Below the pieces are notes generated by a model. That model saw only the letters and a program-made list of their open reading frames with translations. It was not told the origin of the DNA and ran no database searches. Of a DNA stretch of 64,000 bases, positions 49,294 to 61,180 are shown piece after piece. How positions within the stretch are numbered: position 1 is the first letter of the stretch; each line of letters starts with the position of its first letter. Source of the DNA: Manduca sexta (lineage: Eukaryota; Arthropoda; Insecta; Lepidoptera; Sphingidae); contig NC_051139.1 in NCBI RefSeq assembly GCF_014839805.1, forward strand, positions 3,782,001 to 3,846,000. Reading direction: 5' to 3'. Made by a program: the position numbers and the translations under genes.

Positions 49294-49319
49294 AATGCCT
49301 GAAGTATCAAAATTGATAC
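49294..49319 (+). repeat. piggyBac subterminal inverted repeat, right
   Basis: Partner of 47193-47218; it lies upstream of the transposase start in gene orientation. Confidence 0.85.
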
Positions 49320-50129
49320 TCACAAAAATAGCACTAGTTTCTTCAAGTAAAACATGCACTCACAAAAAATAATTATATCATAGCGAAAATAATATATTCA
49401 CTTACCTCAAAAGTATTTATATTCTTCAGAAAAGAAAATATATCAAATTTGTATTCAACAAAACTTTTAGTAAAATGTGTTTACTTGTTCACTTAGCCGC
49501 GCAAGTAATATGACATAGATAAAAAAAAACAATAATGACATTCGATAATTTTTTTAATTTCGTTGGAAAGAATATTATACAACAGTAAAATACGTATAGC
49601 CAACCTATAAAAAAAAACTAATAGTAATGAGAACATTCGGTTTAAAAAATTGGTATCAAAATTGAAACTCTAGGTTATTAAGGGTTAAGTGACCTTAAAT
49701 TTTCATATTGAGTTTTTTTTGTAAGGGCATAGCAAAGTGACCCCTACTGCACCTGATAGTAAATGGAGTGGGGTCCAATAGAATATCGACTGACGAGAGA
49801 TGATTACCCCTCAGCAGTCGACACAATTATGCCGACCTGTTGGAACCGAATATATACAGGCTGATTCCAGATTACGCCACTCTTGCGTGGGCCAACATGG
49901 CGGGTTATAACATCTTGTGTACGATGGTCGCTATTCGGGCGAATATAATAAATATCTTACCAGCTGCAACAACGAATATTTCGTAAATTGTGTCAAACAA
50001 ACAATTAAGTTTGTACATAAGTATAAGTACAGCTACTCAACCTCTACACATTGTTACGTTTAAAACATATATACAGTTACACAAACTTGATACAGACTGT
50101 AAAAATCCACAGTCAATTTGACACGTACA

Positions 50130-50420
50130 CGCACGCAGCGCTGTCCGCAGCGTGGCACCCCGCTGCTCGCAAATGAAGACAGATCTCATTCATGGCCATC
50201 AGAGCGTCGCGCCGGCCCATTAATCCTGCGGGCTGGTTGCAGGGCGCGGGGAGCAGGGTAGCGTTTTTACCCTGCTGACAAATAACTACTCTATAATCAG
50301 CAGGCTAATCGCGCGTCCAAACGACCATATGTCTTGCCCGTTGTTTGTGACTTTTTTCTGGAGTATCGTGACGGATTGAGATTAATTGAGGCCGCGAGAA
50401 TGAGACCCGGTTCTATTATA
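50130..50420. other. GC-rich islet with a stem-loop
   Basis: Locally GC-rich and well kept between alleles (59560-59840). It contains the perfect 9-bp stem agcagggta / taccctgct (50252-50260 and 50268-50276, 7-nt loop). No ORF is shared by both copies, because of an indel near 50229. It could be a promoter-like region or an old exon. Confidence 0.35.
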
Positions 50421-50540
50421 ATACGAAGATTAAAAGGTCTTGCAATCAACTGTTTTAATTGCAAATAAGTGTTTTTTTATATTTTTTGTCATATCATTTT
50501 TTTTTTGTTTGTTTGCCTCAATACATTAGTTATATGGTAT

Positions 50541-50711
50541 ACTACTAGGTTTTGTTGAAAACGTTTTTCCGGAATAAAAGAAGAAGAAGAACTGAGAAGT
50601 AATATAGCTTCCTAATAGTAAGAAAAAAAAACAAAATCGGTTTAGTAGTTTTTAGGATTAGCGCGTTCAAACTAACAAACAAACTTTTTAGCTTTATATA
50701 TAAGTATAGAT
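50541..50711 (+). mobile_element. LINE 3' tail fragment
   Basis: It runs from 'actaggttttgttgaaaac' through 'atcggtttagtagttttta' to 'gctttatatataagtatag'. The allelic copy is 59993-60163. Confidence 0.5.
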
Positions 50712-51047
50712 TTGACAAAACGAATACAATAACAAAAAACAAAAAAGACAGACGAGAAAGACATTTTCATAACAATATTTTATAAAAACTATTTCGTTAT
50801 GTACACTTTGAAAAATTCTCAAATATTATAGCAATGTTATACGATTGGAAAGATACTACAACTACAAAAATAAATTTATTATGATAAAATTTAACACAAA
50901 TGTTCATTTTAATAAGTACATACAGCAAAGTACAGCCGCGTGAGTTGACCTGAGTCACCGAGCTCCCGTTGTAGTAAGAGTCGGTACACTGTCCCTATCG
51001 ATTTGGCACCGAGAAGCTATCCACTTTTCCTTGTTTACGTTACTTAA

Positions 51048-51406
51048 GGCGATACCTCAAGGTCCATTTTCATACATTTTGTTTCACCTTTAATCTGGGT
51101 AACTAAACAAGTATTGGCAAGTAAAGAATTTAAATTCACGTCTAGTTAGTGATTAGTTCTCGCAGTTGAAAGAAAAACGTAAAAATAATTAAGATGCATG
51201 GATATTTCGGCCTTTAAAATTTAATATGACGAAATTTTAAAGGCAGAAATATCCATGATTATTAATTATTTTTACGTTTTTCTTTCAACTGCGAGAACTA
51301 ATCACTAACTAGACGTGAATTTAAATTCTTTACTTGCCAATACTTGTTTAGTTACTCAGATTAAAGCCGAAACAAAATGTATGAAAATGGACCTTGAGGT
51401 ATCGCC
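51048..51406. mobile_element. 359-bp hairpin (foldback) MITE at TTAA
   Basis: Two arms of 175 bp (51048-51222 and 51232-51406) are near-perfect reverse complements around the 9-nt spacer aatatgacg. The ends are GGCGATACCTC...GAGGTATCGCC, flanked by TTAA on both sides. The allelic sequence has a single TTAA (60494-60497), so the insertion is real and polymorphic. The palindromic site also allows a TA target with AGGCGA... ends (mariner-like), so the family is open. The ends do not resemble those of the piggyBac element. No coding capacity. Confidence 0.9.
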
Positions 51407-51864
51407 TTAAGGAAAAGTGTAGTGTCGTGTTTAAAAAAGAATTCGCATGATATGCAAAGCGTCTCCCACATTACATGATTCAACAAAAATATTTATTGAA
51501 AAAAAAACCTTTTATTGTTCATAAATTAATTGAAATTTCTAAGAATTCATATTTCATTATCATATTTCGTATAATTAGCCGAAGCCATGTGTAAAGAACA
51601 ATAAAATGGTACGATTAATATAACGATCATTGAATCACATTGTTTCAAAGCATGAAATCGATGTTTTCTTATATTTTCATTTTCAAAATAAACGCATAAA
51701 ATGGAAAAGCTTTCCCATTTATTATTTATAATGGCTTCGGACAGTTTCTTCTTCTCACTGCACCACCCACGTAAAAGTCTGTTTAAATAACAAAGCTATA
51801 TTATACTTTTTCAGGACAAAAAGTACCGTCTATGCTCCTCTAGAAATTAGTTAATATCACACAG

Positions 51865-52097
51865 TCTTTATCCCCGAAGAGTTACGCAAAAGTGCAACTA
51901 CGGCATCCAGTATTCGCCATATACGTTCCGTCCCATCGTGTGATAGTAGGCGCGCCGTATTAAGTACAAATTTCAGATTCCAAACTGATACCAAGCAAAA
52001 AATCCTTAAACTATTTTCTTCGGCCCGGGATTCGCACCCAGGATCTAAGAGCGGTGTCGTACTGCAAACACATTACTACAACGCCACCGAGGAAGTT
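51865..52097 (-). mobile_element. tRNA-derived SINE (type 2)
   Basis: On the minus strand the head reads 'tcggtggcgttgtagta' with the B-box 'gggtgcgaatccc', then the standard body. The allelic copy is 60950-61180, where the B-box is the better kept 'gggttcgattccc'. Confidence 0.7.
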
Positions 52098-52592
52098 TAG
52101 TCTAATCTGCGTCCTAAAATGTCTTCTAACAAACACGGAAACATTTGTACAAAATTTGACATTATAATCCTCAGTATCTTAGCAAAATAAACGCCATTTT
52201 GATTATGATATTGTTTCAAGAAATTTAACCGATGCTTGACATAAATTAGGGAATACTTTTTATTAGTTCACAAAACGAGCTTCTTGTTTGACAGAGGCAA
52301 ATTGGAGAAAAAAAGACCCTTTAACACAGTACGAAAGAAATTAACTTTACATTGTTCGCGTTCATAAATAACTGTCCAACGAATTCGTAAAACGGACGCT
52401 TACTTTTGTTTTTATTTGTGTTTCGATCTTTGAGAACCTCGGAGTCTTTCGAGTCACAAATCTTCCTAAGTATCAAAGTCAACGTGGGCCTTTAAACTTA
52501 ATAACAAGTTTTGTAATTGGCTTATGGCACATTTGTATGGCGACTGCGGTGGTTTTGAGTGGCTGGCTGTTACTTAGTTGTATTTATTATGT
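52098..52592. other. Non-coding end of contig 3
   Basis: Nothing recognised. It corresponds to 61181-61675. Confidence 0.5.
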
Positions 52593-53092
52593 NNNNNNNN
52601 NNNNNNNNNNNNNNNNNNNNNNNNNNNNNNNNNNNNNNNNNNNNNNNNNNNNNNNNNNNNNNNNNNNNNNNNNNNNNNNNNNNNNNNNNNNNNNNNNNNN
52701 NNNNNNNNNNNNNNNNNNNNNNNNNNNNNNNNNNNNNNNNNNNNNNNNNNNNNNNNNNNNNNNNNNNNNNNNNNNNNNNNNNNNNNNNNNNNNNNNNNNN
52801 NNNNNNNNNNNNNNNNNNNNNNNNNNNNNNNNNNNNNNNNNNNNNNNNNNNNNNNNNNNNNNNNNNNNNNNNNNNNNNNNNNNNNNNNNNNNNNNNNNNN
52901 NNNNNNNNNNNNNNNNNNNNNNNNNNNNNNNNNNNNNNNNNNNNNNNNNNNNNNNNNNNNNNNNNNNNNNNNNNNNNNNNNNNNNNNNNNNNNNNNNNNN
53001 NNNNNNNNNNNNNNNNNNNNNNNNNNNNNNNNNNNNNNNNNNNNNNNNNNNNNNNNNNNNNNNNNNNNNNNNNNNNNNNNNNNNNNNNNNNN
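52593..53092. other. Assembly gap, exactly 500 N
   Basis: Placeholder join. What follows it restarts block A, so the two sides are allelic rather than adjacent. Confidence 0.99.
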
Positions 53093-56000
53093 GTGAGACG
53101 TTAATCCGACATGACCGGAGTCAAATCAAGAGCATGACCAACGGCTTTACGTGCTATCCGAGGCATGGGGGATCATACCGTCATCTTCTTGACTCCGAGC
53201 TGTAAATGAGTATTTTTTAAGATAGAAAAACCCAATCACAATATTTTTTGTCCCAACCCGGAATTCGAATCCAGGACTTCAGCTCTGTGGTCGTACTCGT
53301 CTCGCATACCCATTACAGTTACGCCTCCGAGGTACTCAATCACTGTACTACGTATATAGTTCTAAATATTAGCGTGACCATTCTTTGCTTCAACGAAACC
53401 TTGTTAAAATCAATATGCAGGCTGCTGGTATACCTTTAAACAAATAAAAACCTATATCAAATGACTTGTAAAATTTTCTCTTCCCCCGTACTGTTTTCAA
53501 AACAATGCATAGAATTAAGACGATCAGTAAACATTTTCCCGTCCAACTGCATCTCGGCAAAATAGTTGTTGTTTTTTCACTCATCTATCTCCCGCTCCTG
53601 ACTTCTCAACTTATTTCACTGCTACGTTTCTTTGTGGATTATTTCCATGCACTTGGATGGGTTTCTTTTACTTGCGGACTTTGTGACTGTTGGCTTTGGA
53701 CAAGAAGTGCATAATAGATATAAGTTAAGCGTGGCGCAGACGCTATCGAATTATTTGTTGCTGAGAAAAACTATTATGTCACTCATGATTGCTTCAACTT
53801 CAGCAACAAATAGTGTAAATACATACTATACTGTTGTGTAGATATTAATAAGTTGTATTTTTCGCAACAAGTTGACAACGTCGGCGTAGAATTTCAAATC
53901 GCTAATTATTAATCACTACATTTACTAAAAATAACACAATAAAAGTGATGTATTTTATTGGTTTTATTAAAACAATTGCAGATAAACAAAAAATTTAAAG
54001 ATGCGTTCTAAAATTATGATTGAATTGTCACACTTTTTAGATAAGCTCACCCACTAAGTAACTTATACAGCATGACAACAGTTTCTTTGAGATGGCAAAA
54101 TAAAAAATGCTAACAAAATTCTGGTCCCGCACCAGGAAAAGCAAAACCCAAATCCCCATCACCGTTAAAATTCACGAAAGATATTTCCCAAAATACGTTA
54201 TGAATTTTTTGAATCTCGAAACATGTAATATCGTGTTCGAAATTCAAAAGCACATTTGCCAAGATTACGTGATGTTGACCACGGGCAGGCGCATCGCGTC
54301 GAGCTGGCTAATCTTCAGAAAATCCCCATCAGCCGTAATGTCCCGGCGTCATTACATTCGCCTTTTTACAGGAACGGCCGCAGGACGATATTAAAATTGT
54401 GAGCTAAATACCCGAGCCCGGTGTCGCGACGGTCTTACAAACAGATTCCTGGTTGTGATTAGAAAATCCCCGTCGAGTTTTATATTCTTGAGATGAAATA
54501 TGAAGCTTATTTTTTTGGCTTCGTTGCACCGCGCCTTTGATTAATGAGTGCGCTTTGTAGAAAATCGAGCTAGTATTAGATGAAACTGCGCAACTTTCAT
54601 CTTAGGGGGAATTTTATTACGACATAAAAGGTACCTGAACAATGCCGTGTTGCATAAACGATGAAATAGAAAGCACACAGTGCCGCGGGTGATGGTAGTT
54701 CCAATACAGCAATTCTAGTACATAGACACGTTATCGAGAATTGCAAACGTTGAGTAAAGGGAGGCCGGTGGTCGCAAGTTTGAAACTTTTTGTTCTCGTC
54801 ACAAACATCATAAGCAGAAGTCGCAGTTTTCATTGTCGACGCCGAAATGTGGCTGCGGTTACCCGTCCCCTCCCCGCTACTCCCTGCTGCCGCCCGCCAG
54901 CGCCGAATTCCAGCCAACAACTTCAGAAGAACTGCTTTGTGGCTCCCATGAGTGGTCGTGTAAATGATTCGCTTTCTCATTACACTCGTAAGTACCGGAG
55001 TTTAACAAAGAAGCGGTCATGCGTGAACAATGTTAATTTTGGACTTGTTTATACTGATGTTAATTTGTTTTAATTTTTGTAACAGAAAGTTAACAAACGA
55101 GTAAATATATTAATGGTTATCAAAAATGAGTAATTATATTTTTTAGGTTTTTTGAATAACTTTGAAGTAAATGCACCCTTAAATAACTCCTTGAGAAATA
55201 TTGTTACATTCATTGTCACTGTTGCAATTGATTTTGAGCTCACCCAAAGATTTTTCGTTAAAGAAACCACGATCTATCTATAGCCATCTGACAAGCCAAA
55301 ATATGTTATCTGAAAACGTGCCACATACAAGGCGTTACATTATTACCTTAAAATTCGTTTCGCTACGTTTACGTTCCTCTCTATGGTTATGACATTCCAC
55401 CGCCACTACGGCTAAAGATTAAATACTTTGACGCGCTGTACCGCGAAAATAGAATATTTCTTTAGTTTCTTACACACTAAACGATGTCTTGTGATTTTTA
55501 TATTGCCATGGGAATATAATCCTATTATACGTGATGGTAAGCGAAGTGGGGTCCAGATGTCGACTGTCGATAGATGATTATCCCTTGGTAGCCAACACAA
55601 TTATGCAGTTTTCAAGACCAGGAGCGGAGTGAATTCATTTTAAAGGCCTTACAATACTACGTCACCAGCATAGCACGTAGATTCCTAGTATATTACAGGG
55701 TGTAGTCTATAATGATGACAATTTTATCTGCAACATAAATGAGCCGAATCGACTCACAGAATAATAAATTAAAATTGCTGTTATACCTTTCGGATTCGTA
55801 TAGTTATTTATAACTCTGTAATTGAGGTAATCATTATCGCAACCAAAAACCGACATAAATTATAATATTCTTTATTTTATACCATTACGCTTTATGAAGT
55901 TTAGTTTTTGTTGACGATATGGCGACAATCTCGCTTTCCGTCACATCTTGAGACGTAACGCATATGGCGAAAAATGGATTAAACCTCTGCCTACGCCTTT

Positions 56001-57319
56001 AAGAATGAAAATGAATAATGTATTTGTTTCTGTTTTAATTACAGTATTACAAAACCAAATTTCAATCCAACAAACATAAGCGCTACTTCAAAGGTATTTG
56101 TGTCGCGAATCGCGATTCGGATAAACGCGACAAACGGACATAGTAAGCTTGACATTAGTTTGAAAGTAGGACGCGATTTGAGCCAGCGGAGCCACAATTT
56201 CGGGGCTGGGATGCGAGATACGTTATCTCTTTGTACGCCGAGCCCTTTCACATCTGATGGTGCGGTTAGCGGTGACGCACGTTTTATCTTGCATTTGTTT
56301 ATCTCTTTGAAATGGATGGCTTTCAGACAGTACGGAATGGCGCGCCACGTTAATGGTCAAGGTTTCAAAATTTGTCAGTTTAATATTGGATTGATGTGAT
56401 TTTGTAGTTGTTTCGTATTGATGCATGACACACACTTATGGCTATACACACGGCTACTATGTATTATGTCGTGTGAGAACACTGTCACACCATACCTACT
56501 ATATAAAAGGCATAAACGCTTTTATTAGTATAGTACGTTTACTAATTTGTTACTATTGCTGTTGGTAGGATATATTTTATATCTGCCCCTATGGCTACTA
56601 CCGTGCACAAGGTGTTAAAACCCGCCATAGTGGCCTACGTAAGTGTATCGCGTTCCGGGACTAGCCTGTGTATATAGAAAGAAAGAAAAAATTTATTCGC
56701 ACAATATACTGGGACGCACAGAAACATTTATAAAAAGGTTAAAAAAAATACATAGTGTATATGTATATCCAATGTGTATTCCAACAGGCCTACCTCTATA
56801 GAGGCTATCCTCTCTAGGCGGCCTCTATAGGCGTGATACAGTTTTTTGATACATCTAAATAATAAATAAAAAAATATTTACTAATTATTGAACAAAAGGC
56901 AGCGCGCAAGGCAATACTAAAATTCCTCACGCTGACTTTTATGTCCAAGATGGCGGCTATAACTGTTGTCACATTTTTTCTTTGAATGTTTAGTTTTGGT
57001 TTTGGCTCGGCAACGGTGTTATTAATATAGTGCAATCCGAATATGTCGCCCAGCAAATAACGTAACGTCGCTCAATATTTGTCGAAATTAATAATCCAAG
57101 CGTGCCTTACTAAATATTATACATTCGTTAACCGGGATCAACTGTAGAGTATCTGGTAAGCTGTAATCCGACTTAATACCAAATTACTCTCTAAAATATA
57201 CTATAGTCTATACTAGGTTTTGCTCACGGCTTCGCCCGTGTGAAGGAGTTTTCCGGGATAAAAGTCCTGCTATATATTTTCCTGAGATAAAAAGTATAAC
57301 CAAGCCTATCTAGCCTATA
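53093..57319 (+). repeat. Block A, contig 4 copy (allele Y)
   Basis: Matches 1523-5713 and 42343-46440. It shares variants with contig 1, such as 'gaggcatgggggatcatac' at 53160 where contig 3 reads 'gaggcataccgcc'. Extra indels within the first 2 kb suggest lower consensus quality. Confidence 0.9.
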
Positions 57320-57432
57320 ACCTTCCCAAGGTTTTAAAACTATCTCCATACCAAATTTCATAAAAATTCATTCTGTAGATTTTGAGGAAATCGAAAACAT
57401 ACAGACAGAAACGGGGACTTTGTTTTATAATA
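57209..57432 (+). mobile_element. LINE 3' tail copy specific to allele Y
   Basis: It begins 'tactaggttttgctcacgg' and runs into 'gaaacggggactttgtttta'. It sits immediately before a second, related tail (57433-57740). Allele X has only the second; contig 1 ends inside this one. Confidence 0.6.
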
Positions 57433-57740
57433 TACTAGGTTTTGCTCGCGGCTTCGCCCGTGTGAAAGAGTTTTCCGGGATAAAAGTCCCTCTATATATT
57501 TTCCCGGGATAGTAGCCTAGAACCTTCCCAGGGTCTTATACTATCTCCATACCAAATTTAGCTTTCTTATACCACGTCTTATGTCACGTCCCTTTCCCGT
57601 GGGAACGGAATAAAAAGTATCCTATGTCCATCTCCTGGTTCTAAGCCACCTCACCACCAATTTTCAGCCAAATCGGTTCATCCGTTCTTGAGTTATAAAT
57701 AGTGTAACTAACACCACTTTTTTATATATATAGATATAGA
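57433..57740 (+). mobile_element. LINE 3' tail (RTE-like)
   Basis: Allelic to 46440-46745. It ends in a TATATATAGATATAG run. Confidence 0.6.
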
Positions 57741-58085
57741 TTGCTCTAGCCCTCATATATTTTTACTCAATGTAAGCTTTCAGCAGATAAGGCAAACTCC
57801 CTTTTTTGCCGAGCGCCACATTAATTCGGCTGGACATCGTTAGCGCCGCGTGTGTGTGATGTTCACGCTCCAGTTGGGACGGGGTTTGATTCCGAGTTTT
57901 TTCACGATGTTTTTTAAAGGATTACTCGTGAGGAAATGAATTTATACGCCGTTATTGCATTTGAGTAAGATATTAAACTGATGACAATGATCAGATGTAA
58001 CTAAAAATTGCCACGTAAACGTTAACTGTCATAGGTAAGTTATGAGATTATAATTGTATTTTTCGGACTTCAAATAATGTTTACC

Positions 58086-58089
58086 TTAA
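58086..58089. other. Empty TTAA site of the piggyBac element
   Basis: The sequence 'taccttaagttaccttaaa' continues both flanks of the 47060-49684 insertion with one TTAA, as expected for the unoccupied site. Confidence 0.9.
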
Positions 58090-58327
58090 GTTACCTTAAA
58101 TTTTCATATTGAGTTTTTTTTGTAAGGGCATAGCAAAGTGACCCCTACTGCACCTGATGCTAAGTCAAGTGGGGTCCCGTAGAATGTCGACTGACGACAG
58201 ATGATTACTCCTCAGCAGTCGACACAATTATGCCGGCCTGTTGGAACCGAATATATACAGGCTGATTCCAGATTACGCCACTCTTGCGTGGGTCAACATG
58301 GCGGGTTATAACATCTTGTGTACGATG

Positions 58328-59377
58328 CAGTGGCGAAGGGTGAAATTTTTCAAAAGGTAACCCGGTGTAAAAAAAATTGGCGTCATTTAAGATATCGGGG
58401 CAATTTATCGGCAAACAAAAACTAAGACAACGGATTAGTCTTGATTCGAAATCAACAAACGTTGACATACATACTAAATTACCTATTATGCGTAAATAAT
58501 TGAAACATTTTTTATTTATATAATTCTCGATCGATTAATCAAAATATAAGTACTTACCTATTAATTAGTTATAACAGCAACAAAAGTAAGTATTAAAATT
58601 ATAACCACACTACACTAAAAGTATCTGTTTATTTTCAAAATAAAACTATAAATGTAATAGAAATAGGTATCACGATCGCCAAACAGACCAACAGTTTAAG
58701 TCTACCTACATGATAAACTTATATAATTATCAATTTAAATTATAATCAAGAAAGGTTATTCGTTAACTTTTGATTGTATCGTGGTGCTACTTTTAATTCA
58801 GTATAATATCATATTTATTTTCTTCAAACAAACATTTTGTGTCTAAAATCAAAAACTTTCAGATCTTCTTCAAATATTTTATCATTTAAATACTAATATG
58901 TGAAATCACCGACTAATAATATACTTACGTAAAGGTAGACATTAAACTGATCACAGGTAGTTATTTCCATTATAATACACTTTTATTTGTAGTTTCTAAA
59001 TAAACAAGGCGCTGGTAACTAAACATCACATATATATCAAAAACTAAAATGAATATGACAATTTACAAACACCGCAACTTGGTAGCATAATAAATTATGA
59101 CGTTTGAAGGACGTAAAAAGTCTGAGGTAAAAAGCGACAACTATACAAAGTCGGTTAACGTGAAGCCGAACTAGCTCGGGTTACCTTTGCCCATATCTTC
59201 CGCGCGATTTCGACAAACACTGGCATAGAAAGTCATAGAAAGTGCTGCCATCTATGTTGTAATGTTATGATGATATGTTGTAAATTTATATTTGCCTATT
59301 AAATATATTGTTTAGTATCACCGAAAACCTAAAAGGGAAGCCGGTGGGAATCGGCTTGTATGGACGCTTCGCCACTG
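58328..59377 (+). mobile_element. Non-autonomous hAT-like element, 1050 bp
   Basis: The terminal inverted repeats CAGTGGCGAAG(G)G and CAGTGGCGAAG(C)G (12 of 13 match) and the 8-bp flanking repeats GTACGATG (58320-58327) and GTACAATG (59378-59385) fit the hAT superfamily. Allele X has the uninterrupted site near 49920-49928. The interior is AT-rich with no transposase ORF. It shares both ends with the short MITEs at 6490, 12434 and 19901. Confidence 0.85.
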
Positions 59378-60493
59378 GTACAATGGTCGCTATTCGGGCG
59401 AATATAATAAATATCTTACCAGCTGCAACAACGAATATTTCATAAATTGTGTCAAACAAACAATTAAGTTTATACATAAGTATAAGTACAGCTACTCACC
59501 CTCTACACAGTACGTATAAAACATATACACAAACTTGATACAGACTGTAAAAACCCACAGTCAATTTGACACGTGCACGCACGCAGCGCTGTCCGCAGCG
59601 TGGCACCCCGCCGCTCGCAAATGAAGACAGATCTCATTCATGGCCATCAGAGCGTCGCGCCGGCCCATTAATCCTACGGGGCTGGTTGCAGGGCGCGGGG
59701 AGCAGGGTAGCGTTTTTACCCTGCTGACAAATAACTACTCTATAATCAGCAGGTTAATCGCGCGTCCAAACGACCATATGTCTTGCCTGTTGTTTGTGAC
59801 TTTTTTCTGGAGTATCTTGACGGATTAAGATTAATTGAGGCCGCGAGAATGAGACCCGGTTCTATTATAATACGAAGATTAAAAGGTCTTGCAATCAACT
59901 GTTTTAATTGCAAATAAGTGTATTTTTTTTTATTGTTTTTTGTCACATCTATTTTTTTTTGTTTGCCTTAATACATTATTTATATGGTATACTACTAGGT
60001 TTTGTTGAAAACGTTTTTCCGGAATAAAAGAAGAAGAAGAACTGAGAACTAATATAGCTTCCTAATAGTAAGAAAAAAAAACAAAATCGGTTTAGTAGTT
60101 TTTAGGATTAGCGCGTTCAAACTAACAAACAAACTTTTTAGCTTTATATATAAGTATAGATTTGACAAAACGAATACAATAACAAAAAACAAAAAAGACA
60201 GACGAGAAAGACATTTTCATAACAATATTTTATAAAAACTATTTCGTTATGTACACTTTGAAAAATACTCAAATATTATAGCAATGTTATACGATTGGAA
60301 AGATACTACAACTACAAAAATAAATTTATTATGATAAAATTTAACACAGATGTTCATTTTAATAAGTACATACAGCAAAGTACAGCCGCGTGAGTTGACC
60401 TGAGTCACCGAGCTCCCGTTGTAGTAAGAGTCGGTACACTGTCCCTATCGATTTGGCACCGAGAAGCTATCCACTTTTCCTTGTTTACGTTAC

Positions 60494-60497
60494 TTAA
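60494..60497. other. Empty site of the hairpin element
   Basis: 'gttacttaaggaaaagtg' joins the flanks of the 51048-51406 element with a single TTAA. Confidence 0.9.
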
Positions 60498-60949
60498 GGA
60501 AAAGTGTAGTGTCGCGTTTAAAAAAGAATTCGCTTGATATGCAAAGCGTCTCCCACATAACATGATTCAACAAAAATATTTATTGAAAAAAAATCCTTTT
60601 ATTGTTCATAAATTAATTGAAATTTCTAAGAATACATATTTCATTATCATATTTCGTATAATTAGCCGAAGCCATGTAAAGAACAATACAATGGTACGAT
60701 TAATATAGCGATCATTGAATCACATTGTTTCAAAGCATGAAATCGATGTTTTCTTTTATTATCATTTTCAAAATAGACGCATAAAATGAAAAAGCTTTTC
60801 CATTTATTATTTATAATGACTTCGGACAGTTTCTTCTTCTCACTGCACCATCCACGTAAAAGTCTGTTTAAATAACAAAGCTATATTATACTTTTTCAGG
60901 ACAAAAAGTACCGTCTATGCTCCTCTAGAAGTTAGTTAATATTACACAG

Positions 60950-61180
60950 TCTTTATCCCCGAAGAGTTACGCAAAAGTGCAACTACGGCATCCAGTATTC
61001 GCCATGTACGTTCCGTCCCATCGTGTGATAGGAGGTGCGCCATATGAAGCACAAATTTCAGACTCCAAGCTGATACTGAGCAAAAAATCCTTAAACTATT
61101 TTCTCCGGCCCGGGAATCGAACCCAGGATCTCAAAGCGGTGTCGTACTGCAAACACATTACTACAACGCCACCGAGGAAG
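60950..61180 (-). mobile_element. tRNA-derived SINE (type 2), allele Y copy
   Basis: The minus-strand head has a consensus-like B-box 'ggttcgattccc'. The body ends at 'ggggataaag'. Same insertion as 51865-52097. Confidence 0.75.

Larger units (their letters stand above)
47060..49684 (-). mobile_element. piggyBac-family DNA transposon, 2625 bp
   Basis: Flanked by TTAA on both sides (47056-47059 and 49685-49688), the piggyBac target. Terminal inverted repeats begin CCCTTAGTAGCCT on the left and CCCTTAATAACCT on the right (11 of 13 match). A further 26-bp perfect inverted repeat lies subterminally at 47193-47218 and 49294-49319. The only long gene is a minus-strand transposase with frameshifts. 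The corresponding empty site, a single TTAA, is at 58086-58089 in the allelic contig 4. Confidence 0.95.
49689..52592 (+). repeat. Block C, contig 3 copy (allele X)
   Basis: Colinear with 58090-61675, apart from the hairpin element here and the hAT element there. Begins with a type-4 module (49732-49850) and stops at the gap. Confidence 0.9.
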
